DNA of 64,000 bases. Origin: Anisus vortex. Lineage: Eukaryota > Mollusca > Gastropoda > Planorbidae. Below the pieces are notes generated by a model. It worked only from the letters and a program-made list of their open reading frames with translations, did no database searches and was not told where the DNA came from. Below are positions 11,497-26,400 of the stretch, in pieces. The DNA is taken from NCBI GenBank assembly GCA_949126835.1, contig OX421495.1, positions 17,546,079 to 17,610,078 of the forward strand, given 5' to 3'. Every line of letters starts with the position of its first letter. Position 1 is the first letter of the stretch. A program made the position numbers and the translations under genes.

Positions 11497-14400
11497 TCTA
11501 TATGGATTTAATAGTTTAAATTAATATAATAACTTAAATAAAGACAAATATTGTAATAACAATATAAACTGCAAAAGTTTTTTTTAAAGATGTTTTCAGC
11601 ACTTTTTAAACTATAAGTAGAGTATTTTATTTCAAAACAACACAAATACAGTTTTTGAAATTTTGTTTCAATTATCTACATAATAAACCAAACAACTTCC
11701 GCCTGATTTTCTGTTGCTGATATGATCTGACCAATCTGTTGAGTTAACAATAAGAGCTTACATCAACAACAGGTGGCAGCACCAGTGTCAGACAGTTTCC
11801 TGGCACACCAGTTGACAGAAGAGCTTGAAGACTGGTATATGTGTCCAGTGTGTTTCCATAAATAACTATTTTATCTGATGAAAGAAAAAAAAAAAGCAAT
11901 AAAAAGAAATGTTTTCATGTGATAATTTGATATCCTAAATCTTTTAAGTTAATGTCAAGAATTGCCTTTGTGACTAGCAGAACTCTTAATAAAAAACTAA
12001 CTTTAATTAAGAATTTTTTTTCGAAAGATTTAAAACAAAAACAACATAATATACAGTATTTAACAAGAAATTTGAAGGGAGACAATTGAAGGGATATTAA
12101 CGATTGAATTCTAGAAATGTTTGCCATAAAGAAGTATAATGTATAAAGCATTTTATGAACCAGCCTAAATTATTTGCTAATCTTATATGTGACAGATGCT
12201 CCCTTCTATACAGATGTTTATTGCATGTGCTTTGATAAGGGTTTTAAATAATGATAAGATTTTAGCTTTACTGATTTGTTCAAGCAAGCGATTCCATGCC
12301 ACTCAGAGAAGAGCAAGAAAAGTGTCATTCAGAACATTTTACAAGATTACTGTGTTAGAAATAGAATTTAAGTTAGAATGTAATGATTTATGTACTATTA
12401 CTAATTACAAAAAGATCTCCTTTCTAAATGTTTTTCTAAATTTGGCTACCTAACTATTATTATTTTGTCTGTCAATTGTGAATATTAAATTATAATGCAC
12501 ATTACAACCCTTTTCTGAATTTGCTTAATTTTTTAAATTTTCTCATGAGTCTCAGACAGTAGATGTATATTATTCTAGTATAGGTCTAACTAATGTTATA
12601 TAGCATTCTAGTTTTATATTCCAGTTACATTTGTAAAAGTAAATTTTTTTATAAAACCTAACATTTTCTTTGTTGTTCTTTTTTTGCTTCATCAACTTGT
12701 GGATTATATGATAATTTTGTAAACTTTTATATTACCACTAAGTTTGGTACTTTGCATTTTAGGTAGCATGAAATATTTTCCATAAATAAAATTGTTAGTA
12801 TTTATATTTTTTGTTTGCCTTATAAACTTGTACAGCTGATAAAGAAAGCAATTAAACTGGAAATAGTAATGTTTGTGAGGGTATGCTGTGATAGCTGAAA
12901 CATTATATAATATACTGTAATTATTTCTTGCAATTTTTCCCTTGTTGAGATTGTTATAAGTGTTTCTTGTGTTGTTTCCCTTTTATAAGATTGTTAGAGT
13001 GATGTGCCTTGTATATAATTCCTATTGATTCCCCAAGGTTGTTGTAAACACCTCTATACAGAAATATAAGATTGTGCTACACATGCTAATGTTGACATTT
13101 CTTATTTACATGCTACAGTTCCAACCAGTGGCCTCATATAAGAGGGGGAAGAAGGGGCACATGCCCGGGGGCAACATTTCTAGGGGTCAGCAAATAAAGC
13201 CTAAATATAGCTCTACACAAAGCAGTTACAATATGTAAGGGGTCGCTGAAACTTTTGCCATGGGGCGCTACATAGGCTTGTGAGGTCCCTGGTTCCAGCT
13301 TGCATAACTCTGCAGTAACTCAGTAATAACACAGTAAAGTTCTCACTTTTCTTGGAAGAATTTTCCACTTTGCACAGCAGCGTGGCAGCGTCATGGGCGT
13401 CGTTGATGGTGTACAGGTTGGTGGGTAGTGTGCCCCTGTAGCGGACGTCTGGTGAGCAAGGGAACAGTTCCTTCTGCATGGTCTTATTTGCTGACTCAGC
13501 CCCAGTAGGTGAAGGAACCTGGTACTGCTGCCCAGTGCAGATGATGAGGTGATCATAGGGAACCACATCCACACCATTCACAATGACATATTTTTTGGTC
13601 CTGAAACAATGTCACATTAATAGGCAGTAGTATATAGCGTAAGGGTTAGTTTGATGTTAATTTATATAAAAACTGTTTGCTGTTTTAATTATGGCTTTTG
13701 AACCACCGGGGTAATTAAAATAGTAAATTAAGTAAAATATCCCTATCAGACCAGTTTGATCCATAGGGCCGGTGAAGCAGCACTTCACAATTTGTGTGGC
13801 CATGGCATACTAGGGAATTGTCTGGCAAGCATAAAACCAAGCCCTGCTTACTTTTCCTCAACTTATATCAAGTACACTCCAAAGCTGAAAAGGCTCAAGA
13901 CATCCTCTAGACCCAGAAAAAATCTTAGCCTTAATCAGGATTAAAACCAGAGACCAGCTAAGATCCCTGCTGCTCTACCACCGGGCCCACTACTTAATAT
14001 AGGCTACTATACTTATCAAAGTCATTTAGTAAAAATGGTTTTTGAAAAAAAAAACTTAAGTTACAAACCTATCAATGGCTGTCATTTTCCCATAAACAAC
14101 ATTCACCCAAGTCCTCAAAGCCAACATAGCATAATCATCATTTGCATAGGTAAAACTGAAGAGTGAAATGAAGCATATAATTCATGCATAGATTTTCTCT
14201 CTGTTATAAAATTCAATTCAATATTTTCACAAGATGTTTGTAAAAGATTTGTTTAACAATAAATGCCATTGTCTAATTTTAACTGCAGCTTGATGTAAAG
14301 CTATTTACAAAATGAACTAATATCATAATTTAAAATATGCAATTCTGTAACTTTGCTTAAATATTTAAAACAATTTCATTAGATTTGATAAAGAATTTTT

Positions 14401-17400
14401 TATTATAAATTTAAAAATAGAATTAATTTTATCCTGACATTAGAAGAACAGTTTTTATGATTTTGTATAGTATATAACATTACAACTTCCATAATAAACA
14501 ACAACAACTAAGTAATTGTACATATAACTTCAAAAGTTGTTTTCAAATTACTTTTTCTTCTTTGTGGACAGTGAGTGTGTGTGATTATTCCTTAATGGTC
14601 TATTAACACAGCCAGTAATTTTAAAACTAATAAAACATGAGAAACTATGCCAGTGTATTTGAAAGGTTTAAAAAACAAGCAACATTCAACAAAAATTAAG
14701 AAATGGTACTGACCTACTGGCCAAGAACATGTCTCTCACATCATTTGGGGGGAGGTCTCCAGGGATTCCATGAGGGGAGATAAGTGTGATGTTGTTGAAC
14801 TTCAGATGGGGGCTGTGCAGTTTAAGGACAGTGATTAGCCAAAATTCATAGTGATGTTGTTTTTTTTGGTACTGTTTGACATATTGTCAACACCTTTATA
14901 CAACATTCATCTAACAGTGAATATATAGTATACAACAGTTCTTGTGTAGTTTTGATTCCCATACTTCCAATTTAGTGTTATTTCTTAGCATAAACAAGTC
15001 TATTTTGGGCCCATATGGCTGGTGAAATGTCATTCTCAAGTTTCCTTTATTAAGAGATGCAAAAAGATTGTGTGGCTAGCACAATGTTCAAAGTCACTTC
15101 TATTCACAACTAGGTGTCAGGTACGTGTCAGAGCTGAGTAGTCTCAGGGACATAATCTTATATAGGTAACAAATACTGAAATATTTTCTTTGCCTTTTTT
15201 TATAATCTATTTTTGTTTTTACCAAAGATCTTTAAAATGCCCATCCAACACTCTACTATATGAGGGCACAGTGGCAAGAGTGCTTGGAACCCTACTATAT
15301 GAGGGCACAGTGGCAAGAGTGCTTGGATTGCCATACTACAGGTAGACAGTTTGAGTCCTGGTGAAGGCTAAGACTTCTTCCCATGTCTGGAGAGTGTCCC
15401 TTGGGTGTACCCAGCTCTGTTGGGTACCTGACATTAGTTTGGAAAAGTGAAGGTGGCTGGGCAATATGCTGGCTACACAATCCCTTTGAATGCAGTGGCC
15501 ACAGAGACTTCTGCAAACTGCTTCACAGGCCCAACATGGTATAAAAGGGATACTATCACATTTAGCATGCTCCGTGGTATGCCAGTACACTACCATGTCC
15601 CAACGAACTATAGATAAGTTCTCATGTTCTTCTTCATCATAGTCTTCTTCAAAGCTGATTTATTTATTGCAACTAATTGCATGGAATAATGTAAAAAAAA
15701 AAAGAAAAACTTATTCATTCGTTGTACTGCGTATTATTATGTTTGTCAGTCCATAAGCATCTATTTCTAAAATGTCTCACTTGGTTTCAATTTTCTATAG
15801 AATGTCAAATTACATTCTAACTAGACAAAATTTGTTTCATAGAATTCAAAAGTCAAGTGTATTTAAAGGACAGACCTTTCCCCCCCCCCCCCCCCCAATT
15901 CCCTATAAGTTTAAATAAATCAATATGCCTATTTAAAAATATTGTTATATACATGATCTGGATAAATTATTAAGTGATATAAAAAATAAATATAGATGAA
16001 GCGCTGTGTTGTACATTTCAAAGTATATATGCTTAGTCAAAATCAAATAATTTATAGAAAGATTAAAAATAAAAGAGTGAAAAGTAGACACTAACTGTCA
16101 TCTGACTCAACTATTATTTAATTGCATTGCATAGATATTTGTTTAAAAGTTTGAACAGAAACTTGTCGATACACAGTATGAAAAAATACTTTAACAAATA
16201 GATAAAACATGTTTAAAACAAACTTAATAAAGAAATGACTGTACCAAAATACAAGAGTTTCCATGAAAGTCATTCCAACATCTGATGCACCAACCACAAC
16301 TATTCTCGCATTGATGGTCACCTAAAGGAAATATATATAATAAATTTTCAGCCAAAGGTAACACCCATTTCAGATTTTGGTACATATAACTATTGAAAGA
16401 ATGTTGTCAGTTTCCTTGGCCAATGTGGGCACTGTGTGACCAGCATAATGACCAGTACCTTTCCACCATAAGAGACAGGTATATTATAGACACTAAAGGA
16501 TACCTAACCTGAATGGAAAAAAAATTCCAAGGCATTTAAAAAGGATATAAACTCATGACTTTCCAATTGACAGTCTAAAAAAACTGTCCTTGTATCACTG
16601 GCCTCAGTCAAGTAAACTAGTAAGTTGAAATTTGTTTGAAAAATTGTTTTACGTGACAAAATTTTTTTTTTTTAAGTTCCCAGCTGATAAAATGTATGGG
16701 CCAGGGATCTATGCATTTAATCAAATTAAAGACTTCATTATATAGAAGGTCAAAGGCAAAAGGCCATAGGGCAGGTCACCTTAGGCTCAAGCACAAGCTT
16801 CCTGTTGATGTGATTCAAGGCATATGGATCTGTTTTCTTCACAACAACATCAGATGGACCATTGATTCCTAGACCTTCTGGGTAATCAATCTGGCGCCTG
16901 GCTCTTACAGGAACTAGTGCGTTGAGTCCAGTGATGAGTGAAAACCTTTCCAAGTTCTAAGGACCAGAAGAAGAAGAGAAAAAAAAAAGGTTTTAATCAT
17001 TTGAAAGAGTCAAGTGTGCATATAAAATGAACAGTTGAAAAAGTAAAAAATAAGTAAACAAAGTCATTCAGTTTAAAAGAACCAGTAGAGGGCAGTGGTT
17101 TACACCTTTGGGTAAGTTGGTGTCATGGGCATCTAAAGGGAGTGAACCAAGGGGAACATTTAGTCACTTTTAAGTAGTCCTGGCCACAAAAATTCCTAGA
17201 CTAGGGGTAAGGGGTGGGTGACTTGGGAAAAGCTGAACTGATAATAATAATAATAATGACATTTGTATAGCGCTGCCAACAAGCATAATGCAAGCTCAGA
17301 GCGGATTTAACATACAACTAAGAACACGGATACAATCTATAGGCTAAGAGATAAAAAAACTAAATGATGATTCAAAACTTTACAAATATGGAACAAATCA

Positions 17401-20400
17401 AACAACCAAAACAAAATAACCGACCTAACATATAAGTAAGACTTTTGGGCTTAAAGCATGTTAATTAAGATAAATATTGAAATAATGAGTTTTTAAGTTC
17501 TTTTTGAAGGAATCAATGGAGCTTGTTTGCCTGAGTTGAATGGGAAGTAGATTCCACACCTTCGGACCGGATACTGATGAGAAATAACTTGGCTATATTG
17601 CAAGCCTATGTAAGATATATATTCAAAATAGAGACTAATATAGTCTGTACAATTCTTTAAACTTCAACTAATGCTGAATCTGTAATCCTCCAAAGATCAA
17701 ATTTATTAAAAAGCAAAATTATTAAAATATTTCTAATAAAATTAAAATATTTCTAATATTTTAATTGGGTTCATTTTGTTTTTTTATTACACTGATTTTT
17801 CAAGTTCATTTTGGTTGGGGGAGGAGGCTTCCTTAGCAGACCTGGAATGCACCCCTTCCCGCTGCAAAATTAATGTTTAAGGATGATCTCCATAACTAAG
17901 ATGACAAAAGTTTATTCCACATAAACACTTTTAAAACTATTTAAAGTGAACTTTAAAAAAGGTACCTTATCTGGAGTGAATGGCGGATACAGAGGATAGT
18001 ACAAACTTGTCTTTTTGGAAAGTCTCAGAATTTCCTGAAGCAAGGCAATAACAAATAAAAAAAAAGTTTTTAAAATGAAAACACTTTTTCAGCCAAAAAA
18101 AAACAACAAATTGTATTAATTTCAAACTTGATTAATTTATTGCATTAAAATTTTATCAATACCAATTTTGGAAAAAATGTGTCTTATTGGTAATTTCTTT
18201 TAATGACAATCTATAAGGACACGTAATTGTGTACTCCAGAGAAAAGCAGTGGATAAGACCTAGACTTCAGAACAAAGATCAAACATAATGCACAATCTCA
18301 TTTTAAAATAGTTGTGAATGTGCCGATGCAAATGATATTCTAAAAAAATGCTTATATTTTTATCTTTATACAATCTTCTGATTATTTATTAGTTTCGTTT
18401 AAATAAATTGATTGAAATATTACTGTAGCTGCTGTTTTAATCTACAACAAAATCTTGATTGCTTTTGGGCATTTTTAAAGTAAAAATGTTGATAAGAATC
18501 ATACTTTCTAGATGTTCTATTTACAGTGGTCCTCAAGTTGCACAATAAAAAAAACTTCAAACAAAAAAAAAAAAAAAGAAATTCCCCCAATATTTAATGT
18601 ACTGTCTAATGAAACCTTTTAGGTTTGAAAAAAATTAAGGGTTGGACTAAACATTAATAAAAATTTAAAAAGCTAGAGTTATTACAACTGTTAACATATA
18701 AAAAGATTATACACAAAAAACACGGTAATTTTGCTTTAGAAGATATTTAGAATTGGTATGTTGATTTTTAGAAAAGAATGCATTTTTTTAGAGACAGTAT
18801 AATTTGTTTTAGTTTTTAAAGTTGAAAAAAAAAAGTATCTTCAGTTAACAAAAAGAAAAACAAAATGATTCTTTTTCAATCCCTAGAATTAATACTCCAC
18901 TCAGTTTATTACCTAAAGATATGTTAATTCTAAAAGTGAATAAAATGTTAATGTCAATGTCTAGATCAGGGGAGGCTACCTTGAAGAAATGTTTTGTCAA
19001 GTGGTTGAAAACTGGATTAAGAACAAAATGATTGAGATGGCCATGCTGGTCTCTGCTGTGATGGTTGAAGTAAATAAAGTCCTCTATGTTGTAGTGAGCT
19101 CTGATGTACTCGATGTCCTGGGGATTGCAAGCCAAAACTAAATAAGCCAACACAAGCCAAGATAAGCCAACATTCAATTATGAAAATAGTACAGATTGTA
19201 AATGATGCTAATATTTCACTTTAAAAGAAATTGCATTAAGTCAATGTAACCTCTTCTCTACGTATGATAGAAATGCCAACAACTTGATTTAGACATTCAC
19301 CAACAAATGCATGTATTTCTGTTCCATCCTATGTGAGCAGATAAAAAATAAACTTAATAAATTTTATTGAAACAATTTTAATAATATAATGATAAAATAT
19401 AAAGAGATATATGACATAATAACGGTTAGCATTGTTAAATGCAGCTGCTATATCAAACAGTTCAATGAAGATAATAATGCTATAAATACTAAGTAATAAG
19501 CATATCCACGTAAGCATGAACTGTATAGGCTTATTTTTTTAAATGTCATTTTTGAAAAAAAAAAAGACTTTATAAAAAACCATCCCAGAGAGGGCACTTC
19601 ACATAAATTAAGGTATCTTAACGGTGAAACACTAGTGGTTTACAGTCACTACAAGCTTAGAGGCCCATTAGTTACAGGGGAGGATAAAAGCTACACAATT
19701 ATTTACTCCTTTTTATGCTTTACAGAAATAAATATAATCAATGATCATTAGTTGTGCAATTACGGTAGTCAAATCCTGTATTTAATTTTAAGCAAACTAT
19801 TTCCGCTCTTATGTCCCTTTGTCTAAATAAACATGCCAGATTTGAGATTTTATTGTTTTCTATCTTTTGAATGAAATTTACTTATTGATTTTTACTTTTC
19901 TTATATATTACAGATGCTTCTTTTATAAAGACGATTACTGCATCTTATGCTCATCTGTGCTCTGAGTCTAGTCTTTCATTTTTATTAGTGTTTTAAATAA
20001 TGTTAAGTTACTGTTTTTTCTGGCTTTTTCAGGCAACCCATTCCATGCCCAGATGCCAAAATAGTAAAAAATAGTACTTAAATGTATTTGTTCTTGCATA
20101 AGCGAAGTCAAAAAACAAATTTAGGGATTTTCACAATGCAAAGTTTTAAGCAACATCACTTGCTCTGCAAGATTCTGCATTTACAGTAAATAAAAGTTAA
20201 ATCAGATCTAGGGTAAAAATTAGGTTGAGGCTTGCATTATGGCTAATATGATCAGCACATTGCTCAATGCTCCTAAGTGTTTTAACAGTACAAGTACTTA
20301 CAGCATCTCTTCCTGCTTTCAAATACTGTTGAAGATCTTTCAAAAGGTTTTCCTTAAAGTCAATAGTTTCAACCAACTTTACAACAGCCTCCAAATCCGA

Positions 20401-23400
20401 CTTGAAGGCTTTGCGGACTTTAAAATTCCTTTAAATTTAAAATACATCAAACAATTATTGTTAAAAGTGGTTAAGTTTCAAGTGCATTAAACAGGCATTA
20501 TAACTGCAATTATGGCTATTTATTAAAAATGTGATTATAATACACAAAGTTCTAGAGAGACCTACTTGAGGAGCCCAGAGCGATGAAAAACATATAACTC
20601 TTGAGGAAGAATACTTGGACATTTTGGTGTTACTCTCTGAAAAAAACAACATTCAAGAATGTACATTTAAATCTATAGCATGGGTACAAAAATTCAAAAT
20701 AGAGAACCATTACAAAATATAAGGAAAACCAATAAGCTTAGGCATCAAAACAGTTTCTTACTAGGACAAATGCTATATATAACTAAGGACAATCCTGACT
20801 GAAATATCCCCCCCAAAAAAATTTGTTTCAGTTTATAAAAAAAGTGAAAACCTAAAATTCTATTTTAAATTTAAATAATAATTTAGCTATTTTTCAGCAG
20901 TAGTTTTTTTTAATCAACTATAATAAGTGCATCAGAATAAAAATTAATTATTTTTCCCCAATGAAGTGACTAATTTTTTATAAAAGTAATGAATATTTTC
21001 ACTAAGATTAATAATTAAACAATTTAAAAAGAAGACCCACTGAAATTTTAACATTTTTTTCGTCCAAAAAAAAACAACAACAACAAAAAATAGTTCAGTT
21101 GTTTTTTATCCATATTTTTTAACTTTTAAAACAATTGAGATGCTTAGATCTATTTTTATGGACAGGTGAAACTAATGTCTGTATTTATGAAATATATCAT
21201 TAACCATTCAAATTGTTATCATAAGTATTAATTAAACTGGCACCAATATATATATAGAACATTAAATAAATGACTGTGGATGGAAGTATTTATTTAACGT
21301 AAAAAAAAAAATAAAATGAATGGAAGTGGAATGTTGTAGGGATTTTAAAACTTCTTTAAGACAAGGAAAGCTTCCATTTTCTAAGTGTACTCAAGGCTTA
21401 CCACAAAATTTTGAATGAGTGGGAACTCGGGCACCATATGTGGGACTGTTATAATGCAATAATCTCTGTCAGGAAATTTTGAGAATGCTTTGGGCAGAAA
21501 GTCAAAAGATCTAAACAGAAAAAAACAACACTAATTATAGTTATAGTCAATAAAATTTAACATATATTATTTAAATTTGTAAAATATTATGTGGGCTGTC
21601 TTGTTGCTGAGCATTTGGACGGCAAGGATTAAAAAAAATATATTGTTCTATTCATATGTAATTAAGTGTTTTCACAACAAATTTGGATTAATGATTTATT
21701 ATTTTTATAATCTCACTGACTGAGGGTTAAAACTAAGCATGTAATATTCTTCTTCTTATAAGTTTACAAACGTTCCTTCTAGGTAGAAGATTATTATGTC
21801 CACAAGGCCCAAAACTCCTGCAGGGCAACAGGGATCCGCCGGTGGCAGGGCTAGAACCCGTGACCTGTCAGTTGGTTTTTGGTTGACAGTCCGGTGAACT
21901 AACCACTGGACCAGCCGGCTTCACAAGCAAAGACATTGTTATTATATATTGTAAATTATACTGTTCCATGCACCTCATCTCATACTGTTCTGCAATGCAA
22001 AACAACTGGATGCTGAAGGCATTAGGAGCCCCATGTAGACTTGGTACAAATCTTGTTTGTGTTGGCAGATTTAGATATTTTTGGTTCTTGGTGGTAGCAC
22101 AGTTCTGAAAAATAGTAAAATATATATTGCAGGTGTGGACAAACTTCTGATGCTGCAAGCCAGATTCATTCAATAACAGATCCCTGGGAGCCATAAATGG
22201 CGAAAGAGCGAGGTACAATTTTTACCTAAACCATTGGGAATTTATTTTTAGATGTAGGCCTAAATATCATGTAGCTTCATTATTAATTCAATTAATATAT
22301 CATCATAATAAAATTAAACAGCAACAATTACATGGCTTAAAGTTAATTTACTTTTTTATAAAGGTAGAGCAAGTCATTCAAAATGAAGTCCTGAGCCACA
22401 ATCAGCACACAAGCCATAGTATGCCCTCCCCTAATCTAGTGGGACATTTTTTAATATTGATGTTTGCCAATTCTTGTGAAAATGCTTTCATGTTACATAA
22501 GTGTAGTGTTGTTTAAAAGGCCCAAATGGTTGGGCAATTTAAAATCTTGATGGCTTGAAACCTTGATGGCAATATTGCAATAGTAATATACACACAATTG
22601 CAAATTATATTGTATTTCGGCAAATTATGTTATAAAGATATAAAATTAAAATAATTTTGACTCAGTAAATAACGTAGCAAAAAAAATTCACTGACGATAC
22701 ACCCAAAAAAAAACTTTAAGAAAGTCAATTAATTTAAATTTAAAAAAAAATTATTTTAACATCACTTGAAAGTAATAAAATGATATCCTGCATTCTACTA
22801 TGAAAAAAACTTTTACTTCATTTATGGTTATAAGGGAATTACTGGCTTGACACAGCGGCCAACTGATGTTAGATATTATTATTAGAAAGTGAATAATTGG
22901 TGGATTACTTTCTCTTTGAATTTCATTTCAAAACTTTTACAGCAGCAATGCAATCTTTTAGTCTACGTACACTTTTGACCATGGATTGTGCTTGCTCCAA
23001 TGTATGTGACTCTTGGATGGATGTCTTAGGATTTTCATTGGCTTTATGAAAACTTGTTTGGACTGAGGGGCTCTCTTTGTTAGTGATTTGAGATTCACTG
23101 AGTTTGACAACTTTTTTAGAGCGCCTCGTAGAACCTGGATGAGATGAAATTAAATAACAAAAATGAATAAATACCGGCTCGAAATGATTTATTTATTTTT
23201 ATTTAACACAATACATTTCAGTCATTAAAAAAAAATGGATTTTATTTCTTTAAAAAAAATGAACCAATATATATAGTTCTTAAATGGTATTTATATATTT
23301 TATGACCTTAATATTTTACTATTATAGTGCTTAGGAACTTTTTTTCAGGTTCACTTTGCACTAGGGCATAATCGAGTAGACAAATGCCACCGATAACAGA

Positions 23401-26400
23401 ATCCCAATATTTGCACATACTTTTTGCAGAATCCAGTTCAACTGATTAATAGCTGCAACTCTGGAGTTTTACTATCTCTTGATAATCTTTCCATTACCCA
23501 CTTCTCCTCCCCCACCCCCTTCCCTCACATGTCCTGTTATATTGTTATACGGCAAAAGAGTATTTAGGACTGTGGCAAAATGTATAAAGTCCGTATTATG
23601 TAATAAAAAATTATATATTTATTGAAACATTTTTACCTTTTTTGTATTTGTAACTATTTGTGTGTCTATTATTGGCCAAGGCAAATACTTCAGAAAAACA
23701 GTATTTTCAGCGAGTTCCAGTTAGACCCTTTTTCATATGTTAGATAATTATACTTAATATTTTAGAACAAATTGCCAGAAAATAACGTCAATGCAATTCT
23801 TTATACTTTTCTTTACAAAAAAAGTATGTTTTGAGATTCGAGGTTCTCTTTGACTTTTTCAAGCCGAGTGGAATTCGGGCATGGAATAGGTTGAGTGAAC
23901 AAACCAGGAAAACCAGTAACTTAACATCATTTAAAACAGTAATAAAAATGCAAGACTAGACTCGGACCACGGATGAGCGTAGGACGCAATAATCTTCTTT
24001 ATAGAAGGAGCGTCTGTAATGTATAAGATAAGATAAGGTCAGTCTCTCTTGCTAAGATATTTGTGTGAGTGATACAAAAGCCAGTATTATTTTAGTTGTC
24101 TTAATAATTATTAAAAACTTAAAGTCCAGAAGGTTGTGGGACAATAAGTTTACTCAATAAAACCATGACATTTTTTTGGGCTGAGAGTGAGCAATTTTAG
24201 GCCACTATATATTTAACTAAAGTAAGGGACACAACTACTTGTGCATGGCTTGTAGCATAAATTGGGTTCCATTTGAAATAAAATCTATAAATCAATAATG
24301 CAAAAAAATATTCTGAAGATACAAGTTTGATCTAAGCAAAAACCTAAATTAAAAAAATGTATGTACTTAAAATGTGTATTCTTGGGCTAATATTTCTTTA
24401 AAATCTTTGGTCATTGAAGAAGTCCTCCAGAAGATAAGCAAGGATGCAGCCACTATACAACATCACTTTTTTATCTTAACTTTTGTTACAAGTCGTGTCA
24501 ATAATCTCATACACATAATTCTCTCTCTTACTAGCTTTCCCCATTGGAACTCATACATTGGCTAAGATAATTTAAAACTAATTTATGTTCAATTGTAATT
24601 TTTTTTTATAATAATACCCATGCAGAAAAAAATAATAAAAATTATTAAGACATAAAAACATTCCAAAATAAGAAAATGGAAGTAAAGTTGGCAAGCACTC
24701 ACTTGTGTTACTTCGGTTACTACCCACAGACAGAGCATCATCCCTCACATCAGAAGCTGCAATTGAAATTAAAGAGAAACAACAAAGAGTTAAAGGCTAA
24801 GTTAGTAAAATTCTCAAGGCATAACAATGTGTTTAATGAATTAGTAGACAAAAAACTACTTTTTGGATTATTATGAGCTCCAGAAAAATGTTTTACCTTC
24901 AGACACATTACTGGCTGAGCTGGGAGGGCGTGTGGGCTCAATGAGAAAATCATCCGGGTGTGGCTTTCTCAGTCCATTAAAAGGTATGAGTTCAAAGCAT
25001 TCATTCAGTAGGTCTAAATTGACATCAGTACTGATGCTCATGAAGCCATAGGATGTTTTCTCCACCTATGAGAAACATGTTATTGTATAGGATGTTTTTT
25101 ATTCATCCAGGTAAAACATGTTATTGTATAGGATGTTTTGTCCTTACCAGGTGAAACATGTTGATGTATTATGTTTTCTCCCCTGGATGAAACATACTAT
25201 TATTTAGGATGTTTAAACCCACCTAGGAGTAACAAATTATTGTATAGGATGTTTTCTCCATGTAGGTGAAACATGCTATAAAATGTTTTCTCCATCTATG
25301 TTGTTGTATAGGATGTTTGTTCCACCTAGGTGAAACATGTTGCTGTGTTCCCCAAGAGTCTTACAAGTTACCCCAATAGAATGATAATAAAAACAACTTG
25401 TATGTAGTATGGATGCAATATGAAAGCAGGAATATATAATGTAGTCTTACCTCGGCCACAAGACACTGCATCTCAGCATCTTGGGCCTCAATGAGCTCTG
25501 CCAAGAAGTAATCACCGTAAGTGTTGTGCAACATTTCACTCTGGCGGTTGAAAATTGGTGTTAGATCATCATGATCCTCTACGCTGCATGGAAACAAAGA
25601 AACATTTTTTTCATAATAGGCCAAGTAATATTATAATTGTGATTGGTTAATGTCATCACTGCGTATTATCAGAATAATATTAGTACTTAAAATTTTTTAT
25701 TTTTTTAAACCATATTTATTAACAATCAATAAGGAGTGGGAATGTAATAAAGCAGGAAAATTGATAATAATTTAAACTTCAGATGCTGCAGAGCCTGTAA
25801 TTAATTAGGTGCATCTTAAAGTTGTAAATATCAATTTAAGAAAAAAAATGATTTAACCCTTAAATAACTGTTAAATTCAATGGTCTATTCATACTTAAAA
25901 TATATAAAAATACTTCAATTAGCTAAAATAAACCAATTTTGAGTTCTCACCAATCTTATGTTTGATTAATTTAATTAAAAACAAATTTTTTTATAGATGA
26001 AAGAATATATCAACATTAATGAAATAAAAAATATGAATTCTATACTTACAAAGCTTGGCGTATGTGCAGAGTTCTTACGTGTTCATGTCTCTTGCACACA
26101 AACAAAGAATGTGTATCACTTGTTTGAGACTCTCTCTTTTCCATTGGGGAAAATACTTTTCCCAGTGATAGATCTGTCATAAAGTATAAATATTCATTAG
26201 ATAAAAAAACTGATCATAATTGAAAAATGTAACAGGTACAGTCAGTCTAAGTGAAGTGAAGCTTATCATATTGTATGAGTTATGGATTGTATGGAATGTC
26301 AGTAAGGAGTTACCTAGATTCTGAGATGCCAGGTATTAAGCCTGATACCTTCAGAGTAAAATCTAATTTTCTGCTCTAGACCACTTGGTCCCATTAGTAA

